Positions 36,870-45,989 of a DNA stretch of 64,000 bases are shown here, in pieces. Below the pieces are notes generated by a model. It saw nothing but the letters and a program-made list of their open reading frames with translations. It ran no database searches and was not told the origin of the DNA. Made by a program: the position numbers and the translations under genes. The stretch's first letter is position 1. Every line of letters starts with the position of its first letter. The stretch comes from Candidatus Sumerlaeota bacterium (lineage in GTDB: Bacteria; Sumerlaeota; Sumerlaeia; Sumerlaeales; Sumerlaeaceae): positions 210,361 to 274,360 of the forward strand of contig JADFCV010000003.1 in assembly GCA_017161655.1 (NCBI GenBank), in the 5' to 3' direction.

Positions 36870-37786
36870 CTCTGGATTTTGACTTAAGAGACCTTCGAAC
36901 AGTTGAGTTTGGTGTAGGCCGCGATATGAATAATGCAGAAAGAGCATTTCACTGCATTCCTGTGGATGTGAGAGTGCAGGACGCTCTTCGAGAGATGGCA
37001 GAAGGAACCTGGCAGGCACTGTCTACAATGGAACCTGCGTGTTATGAACCAGGCGAAAAGTATGAAAGCCAAGAGTATCTTGTTCTCCCGCTAACGGATA
37101 ACTTGGCAGCCTCTATGCGTGAGTTACACGATGCAAATAACCTTCCACTGGACATTAACGCCCTAAGCGACCCATCGCTAGTATTTTGTTACTTCGGAAG
37201 GTTTACCGATACGCAAGGTAAGCGGCTGACGGCTTTGCGCCGGGCAACTCAGTTCAAGGGCGTTCTCAGAAAACCACTGATCCGCCTGGTCACGGATGTC
37301 TTGAAGATTATAGAAGACCAGGTATTCAAGCTGGATGTAGATTTCGACCTGCTCATCGACAGCGTACAGATACATATATTGAGGCCAGCTGCTTTTGAGT
37401 TCGCAGGCCAGCTGCAGCAGAGGGTGTTGGATGCGGTACCAAGTAACGTCGCCTTACTGAAAAACAATCTCAGTTTCATAGATTTTAGTACTATTCAAAC
37501 CTACGCCGCCAGCCATGTACGGGCAGCTCGTTACTTAGCGTCAATCTTAGCGACACAGGAAACGCAGAACATCAGCAAAGAAAACTTGAAAGAGGCGTGT
37601 TTGCGCACTGGGGTCCAAGTGTTCGATGAAGGTGGAATGCTACGCGTTGACAAGCAACATATTATCGGGTTCTTAGAAGTACTAGATCGCCGACGCTATG
37701 AACTAGAACTAATCGACGGGCAACCCGAAAAGTTTCGAGCACAGAGCCGACAACGTATCCAGAGAGGGAACGGAGGGCAAGTATGA
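36866..37786 (+). CDS. kwaB: Kiwa anti-phage DNA-binding effector KwaB (DUF4868)
   Basis: A 306-residue soluble protein. YCYFGRF-type and VDFDLLIDSVQIHILRP blocks occupy the middle, and the C-terminal part GFLEVLDRRRYELELIDGQP then EKFRAQSRQRI is the most characteristic stretch of DUF4868/KwaB that I recall. KwaB binds DNA and blocks phage late transcription and replication together with KwaA. Preceded by kwaA (4-base overlap) and followed by hsdS (4-base overlap), so Kiwa is embedded in, and translationally tied to, the type I operon. Confidence 0.75.
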   Translation: MTLDFDLRDLRTVEFGVGRDMNNAERAFHCIPVDVRVQDALREMAEGTWQALSTMEPACYEPGEKYESQEYLVLPLTDNLAASMRELHDANNLPLDINALSDPSLVFCYFGRFTDTQGKRLTALRRATQFKGVLRKPLIRLVTDVLKIIEDQVFKLDVDFDLLIDSVQIHILRPAAFEFAGQLQQRVLDAVPSNVALLKNNLSFIDFSTIQTYAASHVRAARYLASILATQETQNISKENLKEACLRTGVQVFDEGGMLRVDKQHIIGFLEVLDRRRYELELIDGQPEKFRAQSRQRIQRGNGGQV

Positions 37787-39234
37787 TTCAACACCTGAAA
37801 CCATACCCCGCCTACAAAGACTCTGGCGTGGAGTGGCTCGGCCAGGTGCCGGAGCATTGGGTGGTGTTGCCTGGGCGTACGGTGTTTCGTGAAATCAATG
37901 ACCGTGGTCACCCTGACGAACAGATGCTGTCGGTAACCATCACACGCGGCGTACTGCGTCAGGCAGACTTGCTCGCGGAGAGTTCCAAGAAAGACTCCTC
38001 GAACGAGGACAAGTCGAACTACAAACTCGTCCAACCGGGTGACCTGGTGTACAACAAGATGCGAGCCTGGCAGGGGGCGGTGGGCGTTTCGGCTTACCGG
38101 GGGATCGTGAGCCCGGCTTACATCGTCCAGCGGCTAAGAAGCGCCGAGAACTTACCACGCTACATGCACTTTCTTCTTCGCACACCCCTTTTTGCTTCGG
38201 AGGCCGAGCGATGGTCGTATGGCATTACTTCGGATCAGTGGAGTCTGCGGGCAGAGGAATTCAAGTGTATCTACTTCTCACTTCCACCCCTCGCCGAACA
38301 AACCGCCATCGCCCGCTTTCTTGATTACATGGACCGGCGGATCCGGCGATACATCCGCGCCAAGGAGAAACTGATCAAACTACTGGAGGAGTACAAGCAG
38401 GCCCTTATCCACCAGGCCGTGACGGGCAAAATCGACGTCCGCACGGGCCAGCCCTACCCAGTCTACAAGTCCTCAGGTGTGGAGTGGCTGGGCGAGGTAC
38501 CGGCGCATTGGGATGTCGTGCCTCTGAAGCGACTAGCCTGGTTCAAGAGCGGCTCGGGCTTTCCGGTTCATCACCAAGGTGATACGAGCGCGGAGATCCC
38601 TTTCTTCAAGGTCTCCGACATGAATCTCCCGGGCAACGAGAAGTATCTTCGTGTTTGCGCTAACACGGTTTCGATGACCGTTGCGCGGGACCTTGGGGCG
38701 ACCGTGTTACCAGCGGGGACGATTATCTTTCCGAAGGTGGGCGGTGCACTCTTAACGAACAAACGGCGCATCGCTGTAAGTCATTGTTGCATTGATAACA
38801 ACATGATGGGATGCGTGGCGCGGAACGGCAATCGAGATTTCTTGTTTTTAATAATGAGCTACATCGACCTCGGAAAGATAGCGAAACCGGGACCAGTACC
38901 AGCCATCAGTGAAGGTGAAGTGCGGGAGATACGAGTTGCCTTACCCTCGGCGCCCGAGCAAACCGCCATCGTGGAGTACCTCGACGCCCAGACGACCAAG
39001 ATCGACGCTGCCATTGCTGCTGCTCGCCGCGAAATCGAACTCCTGCGCGAATACCGCACCCGCCTCATCGCCGATGTGGTCACCGGCAAGGTGGACGTGC
39101 GCGAGGTCGCGGCACGGCTGCCAGAGGAGCCAAGCGAAGAAGACGCCCCCTGGACGGACGAAGAAGAGAGAGCGCAAGACGAGACCTTGAATGGAGAAGG
39201 TGATCACGCTGCAATATCAGAGGAGGATGGATAA
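37783..39234 (+). CDS. hsdS: Type I restriction specificity subunit HsdS
   Basis: A 483-residue subunit with two target-recognition domains. Each half starts with the same motif, YPAYKDSGVEWLGQVPEHW and YPVYKSSGVEWLGEVPAHW, and ends with a conserved helix after LPPLAEQTAIARFLDYMDRR and PSAPEQTAIVEYLDAQTTK. The halves read the two parts of a bipartite DNA site and dock HsdM and HsdR. The acidic tail after DVVTGKVDVRE is unusual but not damaged; a relic of a second such tail lies at 45738-45989. Recognition sequence cannot be predicted here. Confidence 0.94.
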   Translation: MIQHLKPYPAYKDSGVEWLGQVPEHWVVLPGRTVFREINDRGHPDEQMLSVTITRGVLRQADLLAESSKKDSSNEDKSNYKLVQPGDLVYNKMRAWQGAVGVSAYRGIVSPAYIVQRLRSAENLPRYMHFLLRTPLFASEAERWSYGITSDQWSLRAEEFKCIYFSLPPLAEQTAIARFLDYMDRRIRRYIRAKEKLIKLLEEYKQALIHQAVTGKIDVRTGQPYPVYKSSGVEWLGEVPAHWDVVPLKRLAWFKSGSGFPVHHQGDTSAEIPFFKVSDMNLPGNEKYLRVCANTVSMTVARDLGATVLPAGTIIFPKVGGALLTNKRRIAVSHCCIDNNMMGCVARNGNRDFLFLIMSYIDLGKIAKPGPVPAISEGEVREIRVALPSAPEQTAIVEYLDAQTTKIDAAIAAARREIELLREYRTRLIADVVTGKVDVREVAARLPEEPSEEDAPWTDEEERAQDETLNGEGDHAAISEEDG

Positions 39235-39317
39235 TGGATATCATGTATATTCAGAGCATTACCTTGTCAAATCTCAGGATAGGGGGAAACGCTGGTTGCA
39301 AGATAGATTTCCCCTAA
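39234..39317 (+). pseudogene. Short ORF resembling the truncated start of an ATPase
   Basis: An ATG overlapping the hsdS stop (TAATG) opens a 27-codon frame reading MDIMYIQSITLSNLR and ending KIDFP. MYIQSITLSNLR followed by IDFP is how OLD/RecF-type ATPases commonly begin, before the Walker A loop. The frame stops there, so it may be the scar of a former cargo gene in the hsdS-hsdR gap. Too short to be sure; it could also be a coincidental reading frame. Confidence 0.35.
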
Positions 39318-39342
39318 ACAAGTTCTCGAACGGAGGACGAAC

Positions 39343-41499
39343 ATGAACAAAATCAACTTTACACGCGGTATCAATGGCAAGCCCGCCGCCTCCCAGGCAC
39401 TCGAAGAAACCTTGGCCACCATTGAGGGGCTGTCGGGAGAGTGCTTTTTCGGCTACCCATTGATCCCAACGCCGGAGGGCAAATATTTCATCGATGCGAC
39501 ACTGGTGAGCCGCGAAAAGGGTGTCGTCCTCTTCGACCTGGTTGAAAGTACGGATGTGGGCGACTACGCGGCGCGGCAGGATGATCTCGCCAACAAGATT
39601 GAAGCCAAGCTGAAGCTGCACAAGGAGCTGGTCAAAGGGCGACGTCTGCTCCCGCCGTTAAACGTCATCACCTTTGCACCTGCTCTCCGCGACGTCGAAA
39701 AGTTGGCTAGAGATGGCTACCTGCTCGCTAACGAAAGGAACCTCGGAGAGATCCTGTCGGGTCTTTCCTGGCAGGATGGCAGCGACGATCTCTATCGAAT
39801 GACACTTTCGGCCATCGAGAGTTTGTCGTCGATCCGCAAAAGTCGCTCCAAGCGCGAGGTGAGAAAGCCTGATTCGCGAGGCGGAAAGCTCAAGAAACTA
39901 GAGGACTCGATTGCCACGCTTGATCATCGGCAGAACCGGGCCGTCATTGAAACAGTCGAGGGCGTGCAGCGCATTCGTGGTCTGGCCGGTTCCGGCAAGA
40001 CCATCGTACTGGCTCTCAAGGCCGCATATCTCCACACCCAGTATCCTGATTGGCGGATTGCCGTTACCTTCCACACTCGTTCGCTGAAGGGACAATTCAA
40101 GCGGCTCATCAACAATTTCTGTGTCGAGCAAAGTGGCGAGGAGCCGGATTGGACAAAGATACGTATAGTCAACGCCTGGGGCGCGCCCGGTGGTGATGAG
40201 CGTGACGGAATTTATTACGAGTTCTGCCGCGTCACAGGGCAGGAGTTCCATGATTTCAGATCCGCCAGCAATCGATTCGGTGGCAGCGATAGGGCGTTCG
40301 ATGAGGCTTGCCAAGCGGCCTTGACCGCGGTTGCTAAACCCCTAGAACTCTACGACGCGATCCTGGTTGACGAAGCGCAAGACTTTGCCCCAAGTTTTCT
40401 GCGCTTGTGCTACACAATGCTCAAGCCACCGAAGCGGCTCGTTTATGCATACGACGAACTCCAGAATCTATCGGGGACCTCACTGCCGCCACCCGAAGAG
40501 ATCTTCGGTACCGATGATCGAGGTCAGCCATTGGTGTCCCTTGGCGACGACCCACACCGAGACGTGATCTTACAGAAGTGCTACCGCAACTCGCGGCCTT
40601 TGTTGGTGACGGCCCACGCCCTCGGCTTCGGCATCTACCGTGAGCCGCCAAAGGGCGCCGAGACGGGGTTGGTACAGATGTTCGACCAACCTGCTTTGTG
40701 GGAAGAAATCGGATACATGGTGCGAAAGGGACGTTTGGCTAAGGGAGAGCGCGTCGTCCTCGAACGAACCGACGAGACCAGTCCCAGGTTTCTAGAGGAC
40801 CATTCCCCGATCGACGATCTCGTCGTTTTTCTGCAGTTCGGCGACGAAGCCGAACAGAACGCGTGGTTGGTCGAGCAGATCAAGAAAAACATTGAAGAAG
40901 ACGAACTGCGGTATGATGACATTATTGTTATCCATCCTGACCCTCTCTCTGCCCGAGGGCGATTGGGACCGATCCGTATGGCATTGTTCATGATGGGTAT
41001 CCAGAACCATCTTGCGGGCGTCGACACAGATCCCGACGTGTTCTTTAAGACCGAGACACCTTCCGTTACCTTCACCAGTATTTACCGGGCCAAAGGTAAC
41101 GAGGCGGGCATGGTCTATGTGGTTAATGCGCAAGACTGCGATGGCACTGGGGTGGGGTTGGCCAGCTTGCGCAATCGCCTGTTCACGGCCATCACCCGCA
41201 GCAAAGCCTGGGTACGGGTAATCGGCTACGGGCAGGGGATGGCTAATCTTATTCGCGAGTTCAAGCGTTTAAAAGAACGCAACTTTAGCCTCGACTTCAC
41301 GTACCCGACAGATGAGGTCCTTAAAAAACTGAGAATCGTGCACCGCGACCTATCGCCGCATGAAAAGCAGCGCTTAGAGCAAAGGCAGACTGGTGCTCGC
41401 GAGTTAGTAAATGCCTTGGAGCGAGGCGAAATAACACCGGATGACTTGGATGCCGAAACCAAGCAGAAACTGCTTCGGCTGCTCGGAGGTGGCAAATGA
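39343..41499 (+). CDS. UvrD-like SF1 helicase paired with DUF2290 protein
   Basis: A 718-residue protein. The N-terminal 110 residues (ECFFGYPLIPTPEGKYFIDA, GVVLFDLVE) look like a restriction-endonuclease-type fold without a clear catalytic lysine. The helicase core has IRGLAGSGKTIVLALK (Walker A), ILVDEAQDFAPSF (motif II), QKCYRNSRPLL and TSIYRAKGNEAGMVYVVNAQ, ending LFTAITRSKAWVRVIGY. The start has GGAGG upstream, and the next gene overlaps by four bases. Located between hsdS and hsdR, an accepted cargo position for defence genes. The exact mechanism is not known; a helicase-based anti-phage system is inferred. Confidence 0.75.
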   Translation: MNKINFTRGINGKPAASQALEETLATIEGLSGECFFGYPLIPTPEGKYFIDATLVSREKGVVLFDLVESTDVGDYAARQDDLANKIEAKLKLHKELVKGRRLLPPLNVITFAPALRDVEKLARDGYLLANERNLGEILSGLSWQDGSDDLYRMTLSAIESLSSIRKSRSKREVRKPDSRGGKLKKLEDSIATLDHRQNRAVIETVEGVQRIRGLAGSGKTIVLALKAAYLHTQYPDWRIAVTFHTRSLKGQFKRLINNFCVEQSGEEPDWTKIRIVNAWGAPGGDERDGIYYEFCRVTGQEFHDFRSASNRFGGSDRAFDEACQAALTAVAKPLELYDAILVDEAQDFAPSFLRLCYTMLKPPKRLVYAYDELQNLSGTSLPPPEEIFGTDDRGQPLVSLGDDPHRDVILQKCYRNSRPLLVTAHALGFGIYREPPKGAETGLVQMFDQPALWEEIGYMVRKGRLAKGERVVLERTDETSPRFLEDHSPIDDLVVFLQFGDEAEQNAWLVEQIKKNIEEDELRYDDIIVIHPDPLSARGRLGPIRMALFMMGIQNHLAGVDTDPDVFFKTETPSVTFTSIYRAKGNEAGMVYVVNAQDCDGTGVGLASLRNRLFTAITRSKAWVRVIGYGQGMANLIREFKRLKERNFSLDFTYPTDEVLKKLRIVHRDLSPHEKQRLEQRQTGARELVNALERGEITPDDLDAETKQKLLRLLGGGK

Positions 41500-42179
41500 A
41501 GAAGCATCCTAAGAAGGCGGAGACCATCAAGCGCGACTTAGAAGGATTGCTCAGGTCATTGATCGAGCGCGGGATCGCAGATGATCAGAACTTTCTGATG
41601 CTGCGCCGTGCATCGAACAATGTATGGGAGGTTACTTTCGCTGGCGCCGAGCATGTGTCGATTGCTATGGGTGATATCGATTACGCAGCAATCTATAAAG
41701 AACTTTCGGAGAAGCGCTCTTATACTGCAAAACTGATCGACGGGGGACTGTTGCAACTGATGTATCGCTTTGAAGACGAGCGCCTCGTCCGGCATCGCTT
41801 GGCATACTACCCTTCACCTGAACTTCGGCCTTTCCAGGAAGACCCCGAATCGTACCTGCATGATGAATTGTTCCTCGACATCGTATCTAGACGCATCGTT
41901 CCTTTCCCTCTGCGATTCGACTTCGATGAAACGGCTGCTCGGGATATCGTTCATCCCATGTGTCATCTCACTTTGGGAGATGTCAAAGGCTGTCGCATTC
42001 CTGTTTCGGCACCGCTGACCCCACGTTGGTTCGTCGATTTCGTCATGCGGAATTTCTATCTAACTGACAAATACGATTTCGTCAGTAAATTACCCAATCA
42101 TAGACTGTATTTTGACTCGACCATAACGGCGAACGAGCGTCGTTTGATCCATATGGTCGTTCCGGTGGAGGCTTGTTGA
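41496..42179 (+). CDS. DUF2290 protein, partner of the upstream helicase
   Basis: A 227-residue soluble protein: MKKHPKKAETIKRDLEGLLR, then LMYRFEDERLVRHRLAYYPS and DEKLFL-like HDELFLDIVSRRIVPFPLRF, which I associate with DUF2290. A family pattern FDFDETAARDIVHPMCHLTL and GCRIPVSAPLTPRWFVDFVM follows. No catalytic motif is evident. Translational coupling to the helicase (ATGA overlap) shows the two work together. I know DUF2290 only as a family of unknown function; the defence role is from context. Confidence 0.7.
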   Translation: MKKHPKKAETIKRDLEGLLRSLIERGIADDQNFLMLRRASNNVWEVTFAGAEHVSIAMGDIDYAAIYKELSEKRSYTAKLIDGGLLQLMYRFEDERLVRHRLAYYPSPELRPFQEDPESYLHDELFLDIVSRRIVPFPLRFDFDETAARDIVHPMCHLTLGDVKGCRIPVSAPLTPRWFVDFVMRNFYLTDKYDFVSKLPNHRLYFDSTITANERRLIHMVVPVEAC

Positions 42180-42386
42180 TAGCAATGCATATTGGAAAAA
42201 AGAAACTTGACCGGACGGAATCTTGGCACATCCGAAGCATGGGTCAAACAGCCTATATGTCGACGGTCAAATACTCAACTATCGTAGGTGAAAGTATCTC
42301 ATGCAATACAGTTCGTTACTTCGTTAAAAAGGAGGCCAACTTTGACGCTTGTGGGGTACGGAAGCGCTGAATGAGGAGGCTGAACA

Positions 42387-45300
42387 ATGAAACCCACCGA
42401 CATGAGCGAAGCCGGGCTCGAAACTCTGATCTGCCGGGCGCTGACTGGCAGCGACTGCAGACCCCGTCCGGCCGGCGCCCCGCCGCTTGTTGCCGAGACG
42501 CCGGCACCCTACGGCGGTGTGGGTTGGCTCCCCGGCGACCCGGCCGATTACGACCGGGAGTACTGCGTCGATCTGGTTCAGCTCACGGCGTTTCTGTACT
42601 CGACGCAGCCTGAGGTCGCCGAAGCGCTCGATCTGGATAACGACAGCCCCACGCGGCGCAAGTTCCTCGCGCGTCTTCAGGGCGAGGTGAGCAAGCGCGG
42701 AGTAGTGGATGTGCTGAGAGGCGGCATCCAGCACGGGCCTTACCGCATTGAGCTCTTCTACGGCACGCCTTCCCCCGGAAACGAGCAAGCGCGGGCGCTC
42801 TATGGGCAGAACCGCTTCACCGTCACGCGCCAGCTCCGCTACAGCCGCGATGAGACGCAGCGGGCGCTGGACCTGGTGCTCTTCATCAACGGCCTGCCGG
42901 TTTTCACTTTCGAGCTCAAGAATCGCCTCACCAAACAGACGGTGCACGACGCCATCGAGCAGTACAAACGTGACCGCAACCCGCGCGAAAAGCTATTTGA
43001 ATTGGGGCGGTGTGTGGCGCACTTCGCCGTGGACGAAAACGAGGTGTGGTTCTGCACCCACCTTCAGGGCAAGGCGTCGTGGTTTCTGCCCTTCAACAAG
43101 GGATGGAACGACGGTGCGGGCAATCCTCCCAATCCGCAGGGGCTCAAGACCGAATACCTGTGGCGGGAGATACTCACCCGAGAGAGCCTGACCGACATTC
43201 TCGAAAACTACGCTCAACTCGTTGAGGAAAAAGACCTCAAGACCGGCAAGAAACGGCGACGGCAGATCTTCCCCCGCTATCACCAGCTCGGCGTGGTGCG
43301 AAAACTTTTGGCGGACGCGGCGGCACACGGCGTGGGCCGGCGCTACCTTATCCAACATTCCGCCGGCAGCGGCAAGTCCAACTCCATCGCTTGGCTGGCC
43401 CACCAGCTGATCGGTCTCGCGAAGGACGGAAGACCCGTTTTCGATTCCATTATCGTGGTGACCGACCGTCGCATCCTGGACCAGCAGATCCGGGACACAG
43501 TCAAACAGTTTGCCCAGGTGAGCGCCACGGTGGGGCACGCCGAGCATTCTGGCGACCTGCGGCGCTTTATCGAGAGCGGCAAGAAGATCATCATCACGAC
43601 GCTTCAGAAGTTCCCGTTCATCCTCGACGAAATCGGCAACGAGCACCGCGGGCGACGTTTTGCGATCATCATCGACGAGGCGCACTCGAGTCAGGGCGGC
43701 CGCACCTCGGCCAAAATGAGCATGGCCTTGTCGCAGGCCGGTGCCGAGAACGAAGATGAGACCTTCGAAGATCAGATCAACCGGCTCATGGAGGCACGGA
43801 AGCTGCTGCCGAATGCCAGTTACTTCGCCTTCACCGCCACCCCTAAGAGCAAAACGTTGGAGATGTTTGGTGAAGGCGACCCGCAGCCCGATGGTACGGT
43901 CAAGCACAGGCCGTTCCACAGCTACACCATGAAACAGGCCATTCAGGAAGGGTTCATCCTGGATGTGCTGGCCCACTATACACCGGTCAAGAGCTACTAT
44001 AAGCTCATCAAGACCATCGAGGACGACCCCGAGTTCGACGTCAAAAAGGCGCAAAAGAAGCTGCGCCGCTTCGTCGAGGGACACGAGTACGCCATCCGGC
44101 TCAAAGCCGAGATCATGGTGGACCACTTTCATGAGCAGGTGATCGCCAAAAGGAAGATCGGCGACCAGGCGCGGGCCATGGTGGTGACCGGCAGCATCGA
44201 GCGAGCTATTCAGTACTTCCATGCCTTCAAGGCGTACCTTGCCGAGCGCAAAAGCCCCTATTGGGCAATTGTGGCCTTCTCAGGTGAGTACGAGTATGGC
44301 GGTCAACGGGTCACCGAGGCCAGCCTCAACGGTTTTCCCTCGAACCAGATCGCTGACAAGATCCGGGAGGACCCGTATCGTTTTTTGATCTGTGCCGACA
44401 AATTCCAAACCGGCTATGACGAGCCGCTATTGCATACGATGTACGTGGACAAGGTGCTCTCCGGCGTCAAGGCCGTGCAGACACTTTCGCGCCTCAATCG
44501 CGCGCACCCCCAGAAGCACGACACCTTCGTTCTCGATTTCGTGAACGACCCTGAAGTAATCCAGAAGGCCTTCGAGCCATACTACCGAACGACCATCCTC
44601 GCTGACGAAACCGACCCGAACAAGCTGCACGACCTTAAGGCCGACCTTGACGGCTACCAGGTGTACGCGCCCGAACAGGTGGATGAACTGGTACGGCTCT
44701 ACCTGAGCGGGGCCGACCGTGACCAGCTCGACCCGATCCTCGACGCCTGCGTCGGCAACTACATGGAGCATCTCGACGAGGACGGTCAGGTCGACTTCAA
44801 AGGCAAGGCCAAGGCGTTTCTGCGAACGTACAGCTTTCTGTCTTCAATCCTCCCCTACACCAACGCCGAGTGGGAGAAGCTATCGATCTTCCTCAACTTC
44901 CTGGTACCCAAGCTGCCGGCGCCGAAAGAGGAAGATTTGTCGAAGGGCATCCTCGAGGCGATCGACATGGACAGCTACCGTGTCGAAAAGCAGGCGAGCA
45001 TGAGGATTGCGCTTCCCGATGCGGATGCCGAGATCGAGGCGGTGCCTAGTGGGGGTGGTGGATACAAGCCCGAACCGGAGCTGGATTATCTCTCGAACAT
45101 CATTAAGACTTTCAATGACCTGTTCGGGAACATCTCGTGGAGCGACGCTGATCGGGTGCGCAAACTGATCACGGAGGAGATTCCTGCACGCGTAGCGGCC
45201 GACACCGCCTACCAGAATGCACGGAAGAATTCCGACAAACAGAATGCACGCATCGAGCACGACAAGGCCCTGGGGCGGGTGATGACGGCAATGCTCAAGG

Positions 45301-45467
45301 ATGACACGGAACTGTTCAAGCAATTCAGCGACAACGACTCTTTCCGGCGGTGGCTGAGCGACACGATCTTCGGGCTGACTTACCCAACGGCGGAACAACC
45401 GCCTCGCTCAGCTACGCCTGGCGAGGAGGCGGGCGCGAGGCCTTCGAGCGACGTTGGAAACGCCTAG
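42387..45467 (+). CDS. hsdR: Type I restriction endonuclease subunit HsdR
   Basis: A 1026-residue motor-nuclease. The PD-(D/E)XK domain shows LDLVLFINGLPVFTFELKNR (D...E-x-K). Translocase motifs are IQHSAGSGKSNSIAWLA (Walker A), IIIDEAHSSQGG (DEAH-like), FTATPKSKTLEMFG (motif III), and CADKFQTGYDEPLLHTMYVD and VQTLSRLNRAHP (motifs V-VI). It cleaves unmethylated DNA at a distance when bound to HsdMS. The family normally ends soon after WLSDTIFGLTYP; here about 27 extra residues (EEAGARPSSDVGNA) follow and share sequence with the terC end, implying the stop lies in flanking DNA. Confidence 0.95.
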   Translation: MKPTDMSEAGLETLICRALTGSDCRPRPAGAPPLVAETPAPYGGVGWLPGDPADYDREYCVDLVQLTAFLYSTQPEVAEALDLDNDSPTRRKFLARLQGEVSKRGVVDVLRGGIQHGPYRIELFYGTPSPGNEQARALYGQNRFTVTRQLRYSRDETQRALDLVLFINGLPVFTFELKNRLTKQTVHDAIEQYKRDRNPREKLFELGRCVAHFAVDENEVWFCTHLQGKASWFLPFNKGWNDGAGNPPNPQGLKTEYLWREILTRESLTDILENYAQLVEEKDLKTGKKRRRQIFPRYHQLGVVRKLLADAAAHGVGRRYLIQHSAGSGKSNSIAWLAHQLIGLAKDGRPVFDSIIVVTDRRILDQQIRDTVKQFAQVSATVGHAEHSGDLRRFIESGKKIIITTLQKFPFILDEIGNEHRGRRFAIIIDEAHSSQGGRTSAKMSMALSQAGAENEDETFEDQINRLMEARKLLPNASYFAFTATPKSKTLEMFGEGDPQPDGTVKHRPFHSYTMKQAIQEGFILDVLAHYTPVKSYYKLIKTIEDDPEFDVKKAQKKLRRFVEGHEYAIRLKAEIMVDHFHEQVIAKRKIGDQARAMVVTGSIERAIQYFHAFKAYLAERKSPYWAIVAFSGEYEYGGQRVTEASLNGFPSNQIADKIREDPYRFLICADKFQTGYDEPLLHTMYVDKVLSGVKAVQTLSRLNRAHPQKHDTFVLDFVNDPEVIQKAFEPYYRTTILADETDPNKLHDLKADLDGYQVYAPEQVDELVRLYLSGADRDQLDPILDACVGNYMEHLDEDGQVDFKGKAKAFLRTYSFLSSILPYTNAEWEKLSIFLNFLVPKLPAPKEEDLSKGILEAIDMDSYRVEKQASMRIALPDADAEIEAVPSGGGGYKPEPELDYLSNIIKTFNDLFGNISWSDADRVRKLITEEIPARVAADTAYQNARKNSDKQNARIEHDKALGRVMTAMLKDDTELFKQFSDNDSFRRWLSDTIFGLTYPTAEQPPRSATPGEEAGARPSSDVGNA
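45343..45442 (+). repeat. 100-bp direct repeat, copy 1 (hsdR 3' end and terC-end sequence)
   Basis: Matches 47108-47207 with about seven mismatches in 100 bases and no gap. The second half, read on the minus strand, spells RARLLARRS and a stop, the C-terminus of TerC, although terC itself is at the other copy. Confidence 0.88.
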
Positions 45468-45737
45468 GAAGGAGTATATGAAATGTTCTCTAGACGTGCC
45501 GAATTGCTCGAAAGAAATCCGCCTCGGGAAGGGGAACGCTTAATCAGTAACCTCGCCAAAAGGGAGGCTGGGGGTAAACATTGAATCAAACTATGCGTTT
45601 TATTTCGTGCATACATGCCAAGCTTTTTAAGTATGATCGTACCGCCCGCAAGTTGCGGTTGATTAAGTCGAAAATAATCCGCTGCTAGTGGCCCCTCTCC
45701 CCAGACAAGCTCCCATCCGAAATATCTCGACATTCGG
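45468..45737. other. Short spacer between hsdR and the relic hsdS tail
   Basis: About 270 bases, more AT-rich than the genes. The minus frame 45464-45733 has an ATG (MSRYFGWELVWGEG) but no recognisable domain and no good ribosome site. Possibly decayed sequence of the lost cassette. Confidence 0.4.
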
Positions 45738-45989
45738 ACAGCGAAGATCGACGCTGCAATGGCCGTCGGTCGAAGTGAAATTTAGCTTTTGCGTGAATAC
45801 CGCGAGCGGTTGATTGCTGACGTGGTGACCGGAAAGCTAGACGTGCGCACGATGGTAGCACAATTGCGGATAAGGAACCGGATACGGGTGGAGGAGGGGG
45901 CGGAAGAGACTGAAAGCATGGACGAGGAGGGATGGACCGCTGAAGCGGAGGACAATGACAGCGAAGAATGCCAGGATGACGAGACGTAA
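45738..45989 (+). pseudogene. HsdS C-terminal remnant of a second hsd cassette
   Basis: The plus frame reads AKIDAAMAVGRSEI, a stop, then LLREYRERLIADVVTGKLDVRTMVAQ. This matches the end of the intact HsdS, TKIDAAIAAARREIELLREY and TRLIADVVTGKVDVRE. An in-frame TAG replaces a Glu codon and everything before residue about 430 is missing. The acidic tail (EEGAEETESMDEEGW) mirrors that of the intact gene. The RhuM-Fic start lies inside its last codons. Confidence 0.8.

Noticed and set aside
42185-42370. Possible 61-residue protein after the DUF2290 gene
   Set aside because: No homologous motif, weak translation start; may be intergenic read-through before hsdR.
45464-45733. 89-codon minus ORF between hsdR and the hsdS relic
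   Set aside because: No recognised domain, no clear ribosome site; overlaps hsdR end. Left as spacer.
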